Shown in pieces: positions 1-7,906 of a DNA stretch of 23,791 nt; the stretch's first letter is position 1; each line of letters opens with the position of its first letter. A program made the position numbers and the translations under genes. The notes below the pieces were generated by a model. The model was not told where the DNA came from. It ran no database searches and saw only the letters and a list, made by a program, of their open reading frames with translations. The DNA comes from Bog-756 sp050011635. Its GTDB lineage: Bacteria; Actinomycetota; Acidimicrobiia; Acidimicrobiales; RAAP-2. The stretch spans positions 1-23,791 of the forward strand of contig JBEKIU010000042.1 in assembly GCA_050011635.1 (NCBI GenBank). The letters are read 5' to 3'.

Positions 1-1
1 C

Positions 2-1024
2 ATCCCCGTCGACTACTTGCGCGAACTGGTCGACTACTGGCGCGACTCCTTCGACTGGCGCGCGCAGGAAGCGCGACTGGAGGAGCTCGACCACTTCCGG
101 ACCTCCATCGACGACCAGGGGATCCACTTCGTCCACGCCCGATCGCCACACCCGGATGCCCTTCCGCTGCTCCTCATCCACGGCTGGCCGGGGTCTGTCG
201 TCGAGTTCCTCGAGGTGATCCCGCGACTGGTCGATCCCGAGTCCTACGGCGGCGACGCCGGCGACGCCTTCCACGTGGTGGCGCCGTCGCTCCCGGGCTA
301 CGGGTTCTCCGAACCCACCCGCTCGCGGGGTTGGGACGTGCAACGCATCGCCGGGGCGTTCGTCGAGCTCATGGGACGACTCGGGTACACGCACTACGGC
401 GCCCAGGGTGGCGACTGGGGATCCCAGGTGACGACCCGGATCGGCCTGCTCGACCCCGGGCACTGTGCCGCCATCCACCTCAACATGGCCCTCGGCCGGC
501 CCCCCGAGGGCTCCGAGCCCCTGACCGACGAGGAGCAGGCGGACCTGGCTGCGATGAAGCAGTTCGGCGACGAGGAGTCCGGCTACGCCGGCGAACAGGG
601 AACCAAGCCGCAGACGATAGGGGCCGCGCTCAACGACTCGCCCGCCGGCCTGCTGGCCTGGATCGTGGAGAAGTTCCGGACCTGGAGCGACTGCGACGGC
701 CATCCGGAGAACTGCTTCACACGCGATCAGCTCATCACCAACGTCATGCTGTACTGGGCCACCCAGACCAGTGCGTCCTCGGCCCGTCTCTACTGGGAGA
801 CAAAGCACCAGGACCGGGCGACCAGGACCCCGCCCTTCGTGGACGTCCCCACCGGCGTGGCGCGCTATCCCAAGGAGGTGCTGCGCTGGCCGCGGTCGTG
901 GGTCGAACGTCAGTACAACGTCGTGCACTGGGCCGTCATGGAGCGGGGCGGCCACTTCCCGGCCATGGAGCAGCCCGAGCTGTTCGTCGAGGATCTGCGC
1001 CGGTTCTTCCGACGAGCGCGCTGA
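2..1024 (+). CDS. Epoxide hydrolase, alpha/beta-hydrolase fold (5'-truncated)
   Basis: Hydrolyses an epoxide to a vicinal diol in the cytoplasm. The open frame runs in from the window edge, and its first residues (IPVDYLRELVDYWRD) match the EHN N-terminal domain of microsomal-type epoxide hydrolases. Roughly 40-60 N-terminal residues are therefore missing, and the internal TTG at 17 is not the true start. Visible motifs are the oxyanion loop HGWPGS, the nucleophile elbow GGDWGS (Asp codon 413-415), the PTGVARYPKE segment, and the C-terminal GGHFPAMEQP with the catalytic His (codon 953-955). The gene converges on an amidohydrolase 22 bp away, so the two are separate units. It fits a catabolic island with several P450s that could make epoxides; the actual substrate is unknown. 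Confidence 0.93.
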   Translation: MPVDYLRELVDYWRDSFDWRAQEARLEELDHFRTSIDDQGIHFVHARSPHPDALPLLLIHGWPGSVVEFLEVIPRLVDPESYGGDAGDAFHVVAPSLPGYGFSEPTRSRGWDVQRIAGAFVELMGRLGYTHYGAQGGDWGSQVTTRIGLLDPGHCAAIHLNMALGRPPEGSEPLTDEEQADLAAMKQFGDEESGYAGEQGTKPQTIGAALNDSPAGLLAWIVEKFRTWSDCDGHPENCFTRDQLITNVMLYWATQTSASSARLYWETKHQDRATRTPPFVDVPTGVARYPKEVLRWPRSWVERQYNVVHWAVMERGGHFPAMEQPELFVEDLRRFFRRAR

Positions 1025-1042
1025 CCGGCCCTTCGACCGGTC
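1023..1042. terminator. Candidate hairpin between convergent genes
   Basis: GACCGG (1023-1028) pairs with CCGGTC (1037-1042) across an 8-nt loop; the right arm also lies inside a perfect 10-bp palindrome, CGACCGGTCG (1034-1043). It overlaps the stop codon of the epoxide hydrolase and precedes the stop of the converging amidohydrolase. There is no U-tract, so this is only a possible bidirectional terminator. Confidence 0.3.
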
Positions 1043-1046
1043 GCCC

Positions 1047-2702
1047 TCAGACCAGCCTGGGTCGCGTGCCCGGCAGCTGCTCGAGCTCGAGCTGACGCTC
1101 GTCGGTTCGGATCAGTGTGCCGTTCACCATCACATGGCGCACACCCGTCGGTTCCTCGTTGGTCAGGCGTTCACCGTCGGCCGGCAGATCGCGCAGGCGG
1201 CGCTGGGGGCCGGGGGCCACGGTGGCCGGGTCGAACACGCAGACATCGGCGGCGTAGCCGGGGCGTAGATAGCCCCGGCCCTCGAAGCCGAACATATCGG
1301 CGGGCTCACCGGCCAGCTTCCGCACGGCACGTTCGAGGGGCATGATCCCCCGGTCCCGGACCCAGGTTCCGAGGAGGTCGGTGGGGCTCGGCGCATCGCA
1401 CAGCTGGTCCACATGGGCGCCGGCATCGGTCAGGCCCAGCACCACATGGTCCTCGGTGAGCAGGCGTCCCACCTCCTCACGATCGTCGTTGGCGATATAG
1501 GCCCGGAACCGGGTGGTGAGATCCTCGGCCAGCGACAGTTCGCACATGACGTCCAGGGGCGTGACGGCCCGCTCCCGGGCGATGTCGGTGACCCGGCGGC
1601 CCAGCAGCTCGGGAAACCGCTCCGACTCCGAGACCTCGAACGTCTCCCACCGTGGCTTCATCCCGCCCTCGTTGCCCTCGAGGTCCTCGTAGGCCCGGGT
1701 CCGCCACTCCTGGTCGCGGAAGGCCGCCTTCCTCACCCCCGGGCTGACCTTGATGAGCTCGCCGAACACCTCGCCGACGTTGAGGTTGTAGGCATCGGCC
1801 AGGGTGAACTGCATGGTCAGCGGGCGCGGCGTGACCTGGGGCCAGACGTTGGCCCCCCGGGCCAGGGCCTCCTCGTGCATCTGCACGACGTCGCGATGCT
1901 TCCCGCTCGACAGGGCGAACAGCGGGCAGGTGAAGGGCCGGCCCACCCGTGGCTGCCACGTGAAGATGTCCGCGTACTCGCACTGCCACCCCGGCGTCGT
2001 GAGCACGACACCCTTCCCGGCCTTCCCCGCCGCCATGAACAGCGCCTCGACCTCGTCCATCTCGGCGAACCGGCTGGGGACCGGCTTGCCGTCGACACCG
2101 CGATGGGCGAACGAGAAGCTGGTCGACAGTCCGGCCGCCCCGATCTCCATCGCCTGACCGACCAGTTGGCACATCCGGTCGATCTCCTCGGGAGTGGCGG
2201 CCCGCTCATAGGCCGCGTCCCCCATGACGTAGAGCCGCAGCGCGGTGTGACCGATGTAGGCGGTGAAATTGAGAGCCGTCCCCCGGCGTCCGACCAGGTC
2301 GAGGTAGTCCGGAAACGTCTCGTACTCCCAGGCGATCCCGGCCGAGAGCGAGGCGGCATCCATCCCCTCGACGTTCTCGAGAGTGTGCACGATCACGTCG
2401 TGGTGTTCTGGGCGGCACGGGGCGATGGAGAAGCCGCAGTTGCCCGCCACCACCGTGGTGACCCCGTGGTACGACGACGGCTTGAGCTCGGGGTCCCAGA
2501 ACACCTGCGCGTCGAAATGGGTGTGGATGTCGATGAAGCCCGGCGCAACCGCGCATCCGGATGCATCCACTTCGACGGTGCCGTCGAGCTTCGGACCGAT
2601 CTCCTCGATCAACCCCCGGGTGATGGCCACGTCGGCCATACGGCCGGGCTCGCCGGTGCCGTCGAAGACCGTTCCGCCGCGAATTACCAGGTCAGCCGAC
2701 AT
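1047..2702 (-). CDS. D-aminoacylase-type metal-dependent amidohydrolase (551 aa)
   Basis: Member of the amidohydrolase superfamily that includes N-acyl-D-amino-acid deacylases; it would hydrolyse a C-N (amide or cyclic amide) bond with bound metal. Visible features are the N-terminal beta-sandwich strand MSADLVIRGG and the metal motif HTHFD (His60, His62) after APGFIDI. The GNCGFS loop, the TAYIGHTALR segment and LTDAGAH near the C-terminal third follow. Length matches the 500-590 aa usual for the family. The start has a clear AAGGAG 8 nt upstream. It is the last gene of a minus-strand run after an Amidohydro_2 gene (97-bp gap). Family annotation is often over-specific: the real substrate may be unrelated to D-amino acids, for example a ring-opened or N-acyl catabolic intermediate. 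Confidence 0.88.
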   Translation of the reverse strand: MSADLVIRGGTVFDGTGEPGRMADVAITRGLIEEIGPKLDGTVEVDASGCAVAPGFIDIHTHFDAQVFWDPELKPSSYHGVTTVVAGNCGFSIAPCRPEHHDVIVHTLENVEGMDAASLSAGIAWEYETFPDYLDLVGRRGTALNFTAYIGHTALRLYVMGDAAYERAATPEEIDRMCQLVGQAMEIGAAGLSTSFSFAHRGVDGKPVPSRFAEMDEVEALFMAAGKAGKGVVLTTPGWQCEYADIFTWQPRVGRPFTCPLFALSSGKHRDVVQMHEEALARGANVWPQVTPRPLTMQFTLADAYNLNVGEVFGELIKVSPGVRKAAFRDQEWRTRAYEDLEGNEGGMKPRWETFEVSESERFPELLGRRVTDIARERAVTPLDVMCELSLAEDLTTRFRAYIANDDREEVGRLLTEDHVVLGLTDAGAHVDQLCDAPSPTDLLGTWVRDRGIMPLERAVRKLAGEPADMFGFEGRGYLRPGYAADVCVFDPATVAPGPQRRLRDLPADGERLTNEEPTGVRHVMVNGTLIRTDERQLELEQLPGTRPRLV

Positions 2703-2758
2703 ATCCCCTGCTCCTTTGCATCGTCCGGTTGGGTCATGAGCTCAATGAGTCGGTGGTC

Positions 2759-2775
2759 GAAGCCGAGCAAGCTTC
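2759..2775. other. Small inverted repeat between two amidohydrolase genes
   Basis: GAAGC (2759-2763) and GCTTC (2771-2775) form a 5-bp stem with a 7-nt loop in the 97-bp gap. It could weaken read-through between the two minus-strand genes, but nothing else supports a terminator. Confidence 0.15.
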
Positions 2776-2799
2776 CGAGTGACCAGAGGGTCGGTCGCA

Positions 2800-3906
2800 T
2801 CAGGCGACAGCCTCGAAGCCGTAGAGCTTGGCGCAGTTGAGCGCGGTGACCTTGCGACGATCCAGGTCGGGAAGCGCACCCAGGGTCTCCTCGATCGAGC
2901 GCCTCGACTCGGGGAACGTACTGTCGGTGTGCGGGAAGTCCGCAGCCCACATGCAGGAGTCGGCACCGAGGTACGGAATGGACTGGTAGGCCAGCGCCTC
3001 CTCTTCGAATGTGGCCATGACCTGTCTCTTGAACAGCTCGCTGGGCGCGACGCTGGGCGCATCGTCGATCTTGTCCCGGAGGTTCTCCCACTCCATGTCC
3101 ATCCGGCTCAGGAAGTACGGCAGCCACCCGACCCCGGCCTCGGCCAGCACCAGGGTGAGTCCGGGGTGGCGCTCGAGCGCCCCGGAGAAGACCATGATGG
3201 CCAGCGCCTCGTCGAGCTGGAGGGGAAGGAGGGTGGCGAACGCCGCCGACTGCCACTTGCCCACCTCGTAGCGCAGCCTCGGGGACGCGCCTTCTTTGAT
3301 GTGGAAGCTGATGGGCAGGCCGGTCTGCTCGGCTGCCGCCCACAGGCGATCCCAGGCCGGGTCGCCGGCGTCGAACTCGAACACGTCGATGATCGCACCC
3401 CGGTGGCCCAGGCCGGCGACCCGCTCGAGCTCGGCCACCGCGGCACCGGGCGAATGACTGGGCAGGAACGGGAGGGCGCACAACCGGTCCGGTGCGAATG
3501 CGTTGAACTCCTCGATGGCCCAGTCGTTCCATGCCGCATAGCACGCCGTCTGCAGGTCCGGCTCGGGGATCGACAGCGTCAGTGGGATGGGACCGTAGAT
3601 GACCGAGGCCCACACCCCGTCGAGGTCCATGTCCTCCAACCTCAGCTTCGGGTCGCTGACCCGGAAGCCGTCGTCCTCGAGGCCGGCGCGGCTGAGCGCA
3701 CTGAGGGCCTGGAGCTTGTCGCCGGCGGGCAGTCCGCTGCGGCCGAGCACACGATCGTTGCAGACCCACATCGGATCGCCCTCGCCGGTCACCACCCGTG
3801 GGCCGCGCTCCACCAGGGCCTTCGGCAGCCGTGACTCCCACAGCCGGCGCGGAACGGCGCGCAGGTCCAGATGGTCGTCACAGGAATAGATGCTCGTCTG
3901 GTCCAT
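2800..3906 (-). CDS. Amidohydrolase family 2 (Amidohydro_2) TIM-barrel hydrolase (368 aa)
   Basis: Predicted metal-dependent hydrolase or decarboxylase of the Amidohydro_2 family (the ACMSD/5-carboxyvanillate decarboxylase superfamily). The N-terminal SCDDHLDL holds the first metal-site residues (Asp11, His12). PISFHIKEG carries a mid-barrel His, AEAGVGW is the loop seen in many actinobacterial members, and ADFPHTDS near the C-terminus supplies the conserved catalytic Asp. Ending in NCAKLYGF is typical. The ATG is set by GGGAGGG 6 nt upstream, preceded by a 15-nt tandem repeat that duplicates a purine-rich segment. It lies 77 bp downstream of P450-1 on the same strand, so co-transcription is likely. 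Whether it hydrolyses or decarboxylates cannot be told from sequence; a paralogue lies at 21473-22774. Confidence 0.87.
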   Translation of the reverse strand: MDQTSIYSCDDHLDLRAVPRRLWESRLPKALVERGPRVVTGEGDPMWVCNDRVLGRSGLPAGDKLQALSALSRAGLEDDGFRVSDPKLRLEDMDLDGVWASVIYGPIPLTLSIPEPDLQTACYAAWNDWAIEEFNAFAPDRLCALPFLPSHSPGAAVAELERVAGLGHRGAIIDVFEFDAGDPAWDRLWAAAEQTGLPISFHIKEGASPRLRYEVGKWQSAAFATLLPLQLDEALAIMVFSGALERHPGLTLVLAEAGVGWLPYFLSRMDMEWENLRDKIDDAPSVAPSELFKRQVMATFEEEALAYQSIPYLGADSCMWAADFPHTDSTFPESRRSIEETLGALPDLDRRKVTALNCAKLYGFEAVA

Positions 3907-3917
3907 CTCGTTCCCTC

Positions 3918-3945
3918 CCTTCTCGATCCCTTCCTTCTCGATCCC
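3918..3945. repeat. 15-nt-period tandem repeat upstream of a ribosome binding site
   Basis: The 13-mer CCTTCTCGATCCC occurs at 3918-3930 and again at 3933-3945. On the minus strand it reads GGGATCGAGAAGG twice, just before the GGGAGGG site of the Amidohydro_2 gene starting at 3906. The duplication adds purine-rich, Shine-Dalgarno-like segments to the leader. Confidence 0.75.
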
Positions 3946-3983
3946 GGACGCCGCAGATCCCGGACCGCCATCGCTGGCCTACG

Positions 3984-5237
3984 TCACCCGGGGGAGGACC
4001 GCTCGTTGAGCCGGTACCGGATCGGCAGGTGCTTGATGGCTCCGTTGACCGCCGAATTCAGGCGCTCGACCGGCCCCGACTGCTCGAACCACTCCATCCG
4101 GGTGGCGAGGAGCCCGAACATGGACGCCAGCTCGGCCCGGGCCACGTGCGCGCCCATGCACATGTGAGGGCCGAAGCCGAACACGAGCGTCGGCACCGGC
4201 TGACGGTCGATGCGGAACTCGAAGGGGTCCTCGAAGACCTCCGCGTCGCGGTTCGCCGACGCCCAGTACAGCGCCAGCTTGTCCCCGGCGTGGATCTGTT
4301 GCCCGTGCAGCTCGCAGTCCTCGGTGGCGGTCCGGGCGAAGTAGCTGATCGGCGTGACCCAACGAAGGATCTCCTCGACGGCACCGGGCAGGAGCTCGGG
4401 TTGGGCCCGCAGCTTCTCCCACTGGTCGGGGAACTCGCAGAAGGCCTGCATGCCGCCGGCGATGGCGTCACGGGTCGTCTGGTTCCCCGCCTCCACCAGG
4501 AGCTCGCAGTACGAGATGAGCTGGCTCTGGGTCAAGGGCGAGCCATTGACCTCGCTCTGCACCAGCTGGGTGACCAGGTCGTCCTCCGGTTCCTCGCCGC
4601 GCTTCGCCACCATCTTCTTGAAATAGCGGTGCAGCTCGCCGCGGGCTCGCATGGAGGTCTGCTCCGGACTCTCGCCGGCGCGCCGGTACTCGGGATCGTC
4701 CTTGCCGATGATCTCGTTGGTCCAACGGAAGTGGTGCTCCCAGTCGGCCTGGGGCACACCGAGGACCCAGGAGATGACGGCCACCGGAAACGGTGCGGCA
4801 AAGGTGTCGACGAAGTCGCACTCGCCGACCTCGCCCCCCGTCGAGGCCTGATCCACGAGCCCGGCGGCGATGCGGGTGATCTCCTCGCTGCGGGCCCGGA
4901 CGGCACTCTTCAGGAACGTCTTGTTGGCCACCTGCCGCATGGGACCGTGCTTCGGAGGGTCGAGGTAGACGATCATCTCCGGCGTCACGTCGAGCCCGCT
5001 GAGGTCCATGTCCAGGGTGATCCCCTGGGCGCTCGAGAACAGTTGGGGCTGCGTGGCCACCTGGACGATATCGGCGTGCTTGGTGACGGCCCAGAAGGGC
5101 GGGTGGCCCGGCGGCTCGATGTAGGCCACGGGCGCCTCCACCCGAAGCCGGCTCCAGACCTCGTGCGGATAGCCGTGGAGCGCGAACCGCTGAGGGTCGA
5201 CGAGGTCGAGCGGGTCGATATCGAGGCTCATGGACAT
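3984..5237 (-). CDS. Cytochrome P450 (P450-1), CYP124/125/142-like (417 aa)
   Basis: Haem monooxygenase that hydroxylates a hydrophobic substrate using electrons from a ferredoxin system. Seen: I-helix AGNQTT with the oxygen-activating Thr, K-helix EEILR (ExxR), meander, and the haem loop FGFGPHMCMG with Cys360 as the thiolate ligand. The C-terminus NGAIKHLPIRY and the mid-region YFARTATEDCELHGQQIHAGDK resemble the CYP124/125/142 group that oxidises terminal methyls of steroids and branched lipids; that subfamily placement is inference. The ATG at 5237 has AAGGAG 6 nt upstream, so a longer in-frame extension to 5366 is rejected. It sits between the alcohol dehydrogenase and the Amidohydro_2 gene. 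No redox partner is encoded nearby. Confidence 0.93.
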   Translation of the reverse strand: MSMSLDIDPLDLVDPQRFALHGYPHEVWSRLRVEAPVAYIEPPGHPPFWAVTKHADIVQVATQPQLFSSAQGITLDMDLSGLDVTPEMIVYLDPPKHGPMRQVANKTFLKSAVRARSEEITRIAAGLVDQASTGGEVGECDFVDTFAAPFPVAVISWVLGVPQADWEHHFRWTNEIIGKDDPEYRRAGESPEQTSMRARGELHRYFKKMVAKRGEEPEDDLVTQLVQSEVNGSPLTQSQLISYCELLVEAGNQTTRDAIAGGMQAFCEFPDQWEKLRAQPELLPGAVEEILRWVTPISYFARTATEDCELHGQQIHAGDKLALYWASANRDAEVFEDPFEFRIDRQPVPTLVFGFGPHMCMGAHVARAELASMFGLLATRMEWFEQSGPVERLNSAVNGAIKHLPIRYRLNERSSPG

Positions 5238-5308
5238 GCTGGACTCCTTTGTCACCTGGGAAACACGCTCCGCGCTCCGCATGTCGCCGGCGGGACGAGC
5301 GCGGCGCC

Positions 5309-5322
5309 GGGCCGGTCGGCCC
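5309..5322. terminator. GC-rich hairpin in the gap between alcohol dehydrogenase and P450-1
   Basis: GGGCCG (5309-5314) pairs perfectly with CGGCCC (5317-5322), and a 10-bp palindrome GTCCGCGGAC lies at 5355-5364. Both fall in the 166-bp space downstream of the alcohol dehydrogenase stop and upstream of P450-1. They may attenuate read-through or mark a separate P450-1 promoter region. The 2-nt formal loop would have to open to fold, and there is no U-tract. Confidence 0.25.
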
Positions 5323-5403
5323 CGGGGGAGGGCCGAGGGGTGGCGGCCGACCGCGTCCGCGGACATCTCGGAGGTGGCCGGCGAGCCGGTCCGGGCGGCG
5401 CGC

Positions 5404-6549
5404 TCACTCGAAGGTGACCACGCCTCGGAGGTTCACGCCGTCGAGCATGTCCCGGTACCCCTGGTTGATCTGGTCGAGGGGGTACGTCTTGGTGATCAGC
5501 TCGTCCAACTTCAGCTGACCCGACTTGTACAGGGCCAAGAGGTTGGGGATGTCGAAGCGCGGGTTGGCCGCACCGAAGATCACCCCTTTGATCTCCTTTT
5601 GCATCATGGCCAGGTCGAAGAGGTTCACACTGGCCTCCAGCTGGACCTGCGGGGCCACCGCGGTGACCACGCAGGTCCCGCCTTTGCCGGTGAGGGAGAG
5701 TGCGCCGGCCATCAGGTTCCCGTACATCACGCCCGGCACCATGATGACGGCGTCGGCCATCTGGCCTCTCGTCAGCTCGGTGACCATGGGCAGCGCCTCG
5801 TCCATGGACGCTGCGGTATGGGTGGCGCCGAAGTCCAGGGCCGCCTTCCGCTTGAACTCCACCGGATCCACCGCCACGATGTTGCGCGCCCCGACCATCC
5901 TGGCTCCCTGCACGGCGTTCATGCCGACCCCCCCGACGCCCACCACCACCACGGTGTCGCCCGGCATGACCTCGGCCCGGTAGACCGCCGAGCCCCAGCC
6001 GGTGGCCACCCCGCACGACACCAGTGCCACCGCAGTGAGCGGCAGGTCGGGATCGACCGCCACCAGCGAGGCCTCGTGGCTCACGCCGTGCTCGGCGAAC
6101 GTGCCCAGCTTGGACATCACGTTGAGGGACTGGCCGTCGAGGCGGTAGCGCACCGTCCCGTCGGAGATCTGGCCGCGCTGGAAGGTGGCCGCACCCAGGT
6201 CGCAGAGGTTGGAGTGGCCGGTGATGCACATCCGGCACCGTCCGCAGATGGGAAAGAAGCTGGCGGCCACGTGGTCGCCGGGCTGGAGGCTGGTGACGTC
6301 CGGGCCCACCTCGAGGACGACCCCTCCCCCTTCGTGACCACCCACCATGGGGAAGAGCCCCGCCCGCGGTGGTTCGCCGGTGCCCGCCTCCGACCCCATC
6401 TCGCTCGACTGGAGATGCTCGTCGGAGTGGCAGAGGCCGGCCGCGGCCCACTTGACCAACACCTCGTGCCGCCCGGGCGGATCGATATCGATCTCCTCGA
6501 TCTTCCAGTCCTGCTCCCGACCCCACAGCACTGCTGCATGCGTCTTCAT
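5404..6549 (-). CDS. Zinc-dependent alcohol dehydrogenase, NDMA-type (Rxyl_3153-like family) (381 aa)
   Basis: Oxidises an alcohol to an aldehyde with a tightly bound nicotinamide cofactor. Seen: catalytic-zinc residues Cys40 in GLCHSD, His72-Glu73 in GGHEGGG and the later Cys in VSCGVATGWGSA. The structural-zinc cysteines are 102, 105, 108 and 116 (CGRCRMC and the LC seven residues on), and the Rossmann motif is VGVGGVGMNAVQG. The overall pattern (DLGAATF, NPRFDIPNLLALY, C-terminal NLRGVVTFE) matches the NDMA-dependent family, which is known to be linked to mycofactocin redox cycling. The ATG at 6549 begins MKTHAAVLWG as expected for that family. It is divergent from P450-2 across 105 bp. 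It likely oxidises an alcohol made by one of the P450s (inference). Confidence 0.9.
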   Translation of the reverse strand: MKTHAAVLWGREQDWKIEEIDIDPPGRHEVLVKWAAAGLCHSDEHLQSSEMGSEAGTGEPPRAGLFPMVGGHEGGGVVLEVGPDVTSLQPGDHVAASFFPICGRCRMCITGHSNLCDLGAATFQRGQISDGTVRYRLDGQSLNVMSKLGTFAEHGVSHEASLVAVDPDLPLTAVALVSCGVATGWGSAVYRAEVMPGDTVVVVGVGGVGMNAVQGARMVGARNIVAVDPVEFKRKAALDFGATHTAASMDEALPMVTELTRGQMADAVIMVPGVMYGNLMAGALSLTGKGGTCVVTAVAPQVQLEASVNLFDLAMMQKEIKGVIFGAANPRFDIPNLLALYKSGQLKLDELITKTYPLDQINQGYRDMLDGVNLRGVVTFE

Positions 6550-6617
6550 CGTCCCCCATCCTCTGGGCAATCCCCGGCCGGCGGCATGGCGCTGCGCTTG
6601 ACCGTCCCGCAGCTTAG

Positions 6618-6632
6618 TGTCACAGTACGACA
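6618..6632. promoter_or_regulatory. Candidate operator TGTC-N7-GACA in a divergent promoter region
   Basis: The sequence TGTCACAGTACGACA lies between the alcohol dehydrogenase and P450-2 starts, 23 nt before the P450-2 GTG. The same half-sites and spacing recur at 10193-10207. A TetR regulator gene lies between the two sites, at 8661-9290. Assignment to that regulator is inference. Confidence 0.4.
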
Positions 6633-6654
6633 TGAAAGCAAGGGGAGGTGGCGC

Positions 6655-7851
6655 GTGACGGTTGAGAGCGCGAGCGACGTGTATTACGACCCGTACGACG
6701 TGGACATCGATGCCGACCCCTATCCGGTCTTCCGCCGGCTACGGGAGGAGGCGCCGCTCTACTACAACGACACCCACGACTTCTTCGCCCTCAGCCGGTT
6801 CGAGGACGTCGAGCGCGGCCTGCTCGACAACAAGACGTTCATCTCCGGACGGGGCGGGATCATCGAGCTCATCAGGGCCGACATCGAGATGCCTTCCGGC
6901 GTGCTCATCTTCGAGGACCCGCCCGTGCACACCATCCACCGGCGGCTGATGTCGCGGGTCTTCTCGCCCAACCGGGTGGCGGCGCTCGAACCGCGGATCC
7001 GGGAGTTCTGCGCCCGCAGCCTCGACCCGCTGGTCGGTGCCGGAGAGTTCGACTTCATCGCCGACCTCGGGGCCCAGATGCCCATGCGGGTCATCGGCAT
7101 GCTGCTCGGCATACCCGAGCAGGACCAGGAGGCGGTCCGCGAACGGGTCGACGCCAACCTCCGCACCGAGGCCGGTCAGCCCATGGAGGTGTCCGAGAAC
7201 TTCGTCCCCACCGACATCTTCGGCGAGTACATCGACTGGCGGGCCGACCACCCCTCGGACGACATCATGACCGATCTCCTCCAGGCCGAATTCGAGGACG
7301 AGACCGGCACGGTCCGCCGATTGACGCGGGACGAGCTGCTGACCTACATCAGTGTCATCACCGGGGCCGGCAACGAGACGACCGGCCGGCTGATCGGATG
7401 GACCGGCAAGGTCCTGGCCGACCATCCGGACCAGCGCCGGGAGCTGGTCGGGGATCGCTCCCTCATCCCCGGTGCCATCGAGGAGCTCCTCCGTTTCGAG
7501 ACGCCCGCGCCCCATATGTCCAGGTATGTCGCCGAGGATGTCGAACTCCACGGCCGGACCGTTCCGGAGGGGAGCATCGTGATGCTCCTGCCGGCATCGG
7601 CCAACCATGACGACCGTCGCTTCCCCGACGGTGACTCCTTCGACATCCACCGGAAGGACGGCAAACCCCTGACCTTCGGCTACGGGATCCATCTCTGCCT
7701 GGGTGCGGCGCTGGCCCGTCTCGAGGGCAGGGTGGCCCTCGACGAAGTCCTCGACCGGTTCCCCACCTGGGAGGTCGACATGGACCGGGCCGAGCTCGCC
7801 CCCACCTCGACGGTCCGGGGCTGGGAGACGCTCCCGGTCTTCACCTCATGA
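6655..7851 (+). CDS. Cytochrome P450 (P450-2) (398 aa)
   Basis: Bacterial class-I-type P450 monooxygenase. Seen: N-terminal YYDPYDVDIDADPYPVFRRLR proline-rich entry region, substrate-side segment FEDPPVHTIHRRLMSRVFSP, I-helix AGNETT, ExxR motif EELLR, and haem loop FGYGIHLCLG with Cys348 as ligand. The reading frame stays open far upstream, but the GTG at 6655 is chosen because GGAGG sits 6 nt before it and homologous P450s begin about here. A nearby ATG at 6632 is out of frame. The next gene, an SDR, starts 55 bp downstream and probably shares the transcript. Substrate unknown; the divergent alcohol dehydrogenase suggests linked alcohol formation and oxidation. Confidence 0.93.
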   Translation: MTVESASDVYYDPYDVDIDADPYPVFRRLREEAPLYYNDTHDFFALSRFEDVERGLLDNKTFISGRGGIIELIRADIEMPSGVLIFEDPPVHTIHRRLMSRVFSPNRVAALEPRIREFCARSLDPLVGAGEFDFIADLGAQMPMRVIGMLLGIPEQDQEAVRERVDANLRTEAGQPMEVSENFVPTDIFGEYIDWRADHPSDDIMTDLLQAEFEDETGTVRRLTRDELLTYISVITGAGNETTGRLIGWTGKVLADHPDQRRELVGDRSLIPGAIEELLRFETPAPHMSRYVAEDVELHGRTVPEGSIVMLLPASANHDDRRFPDGDSFDIHRKDGKPLTFGYGIHLCLGAALARLEGRVALDEVLDRFPTWEVDMDRAELAPTSTVRGWETLPVFTS

Positions 7852-7906
7852 GGGCGGGGACCGACGCCTTCCGGTCCGATCCGACGGGCGACGCCGGAGG
7901 CGCATG

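Noticed and set aside
1413..2840. Long open frame of about 475 codons opposite the D-aminoacylase-type gene
   Set aside because: It mirrors the real minus-strand gene in a GC-rich frame, its protein has no recognisable domain, and the minus-strand product shows clear family motifs throughout.
3798..5417. Long plus-strand open frame opposite P450-1
   Set aside because: The product is His/Leu/Gly/Arg-rich with no domain; the opposite strand encodes a full P450 with all haem motifs.
6598..6631. TTGACC as a -35 box for P450-2
   Set aside because: At the proper 17-nt spacing the -10 position reads CACAGT, a poor match, so I do not call a promoter.
5230..6654. In-frame upstream extension of P450-2 to a possible 873-codon fusion
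   Set aside because: The extension is the antisense of the alcohol dehydrogenase. A GTG at 6655 with a good ribosome binding site marks the start expected for P450s.
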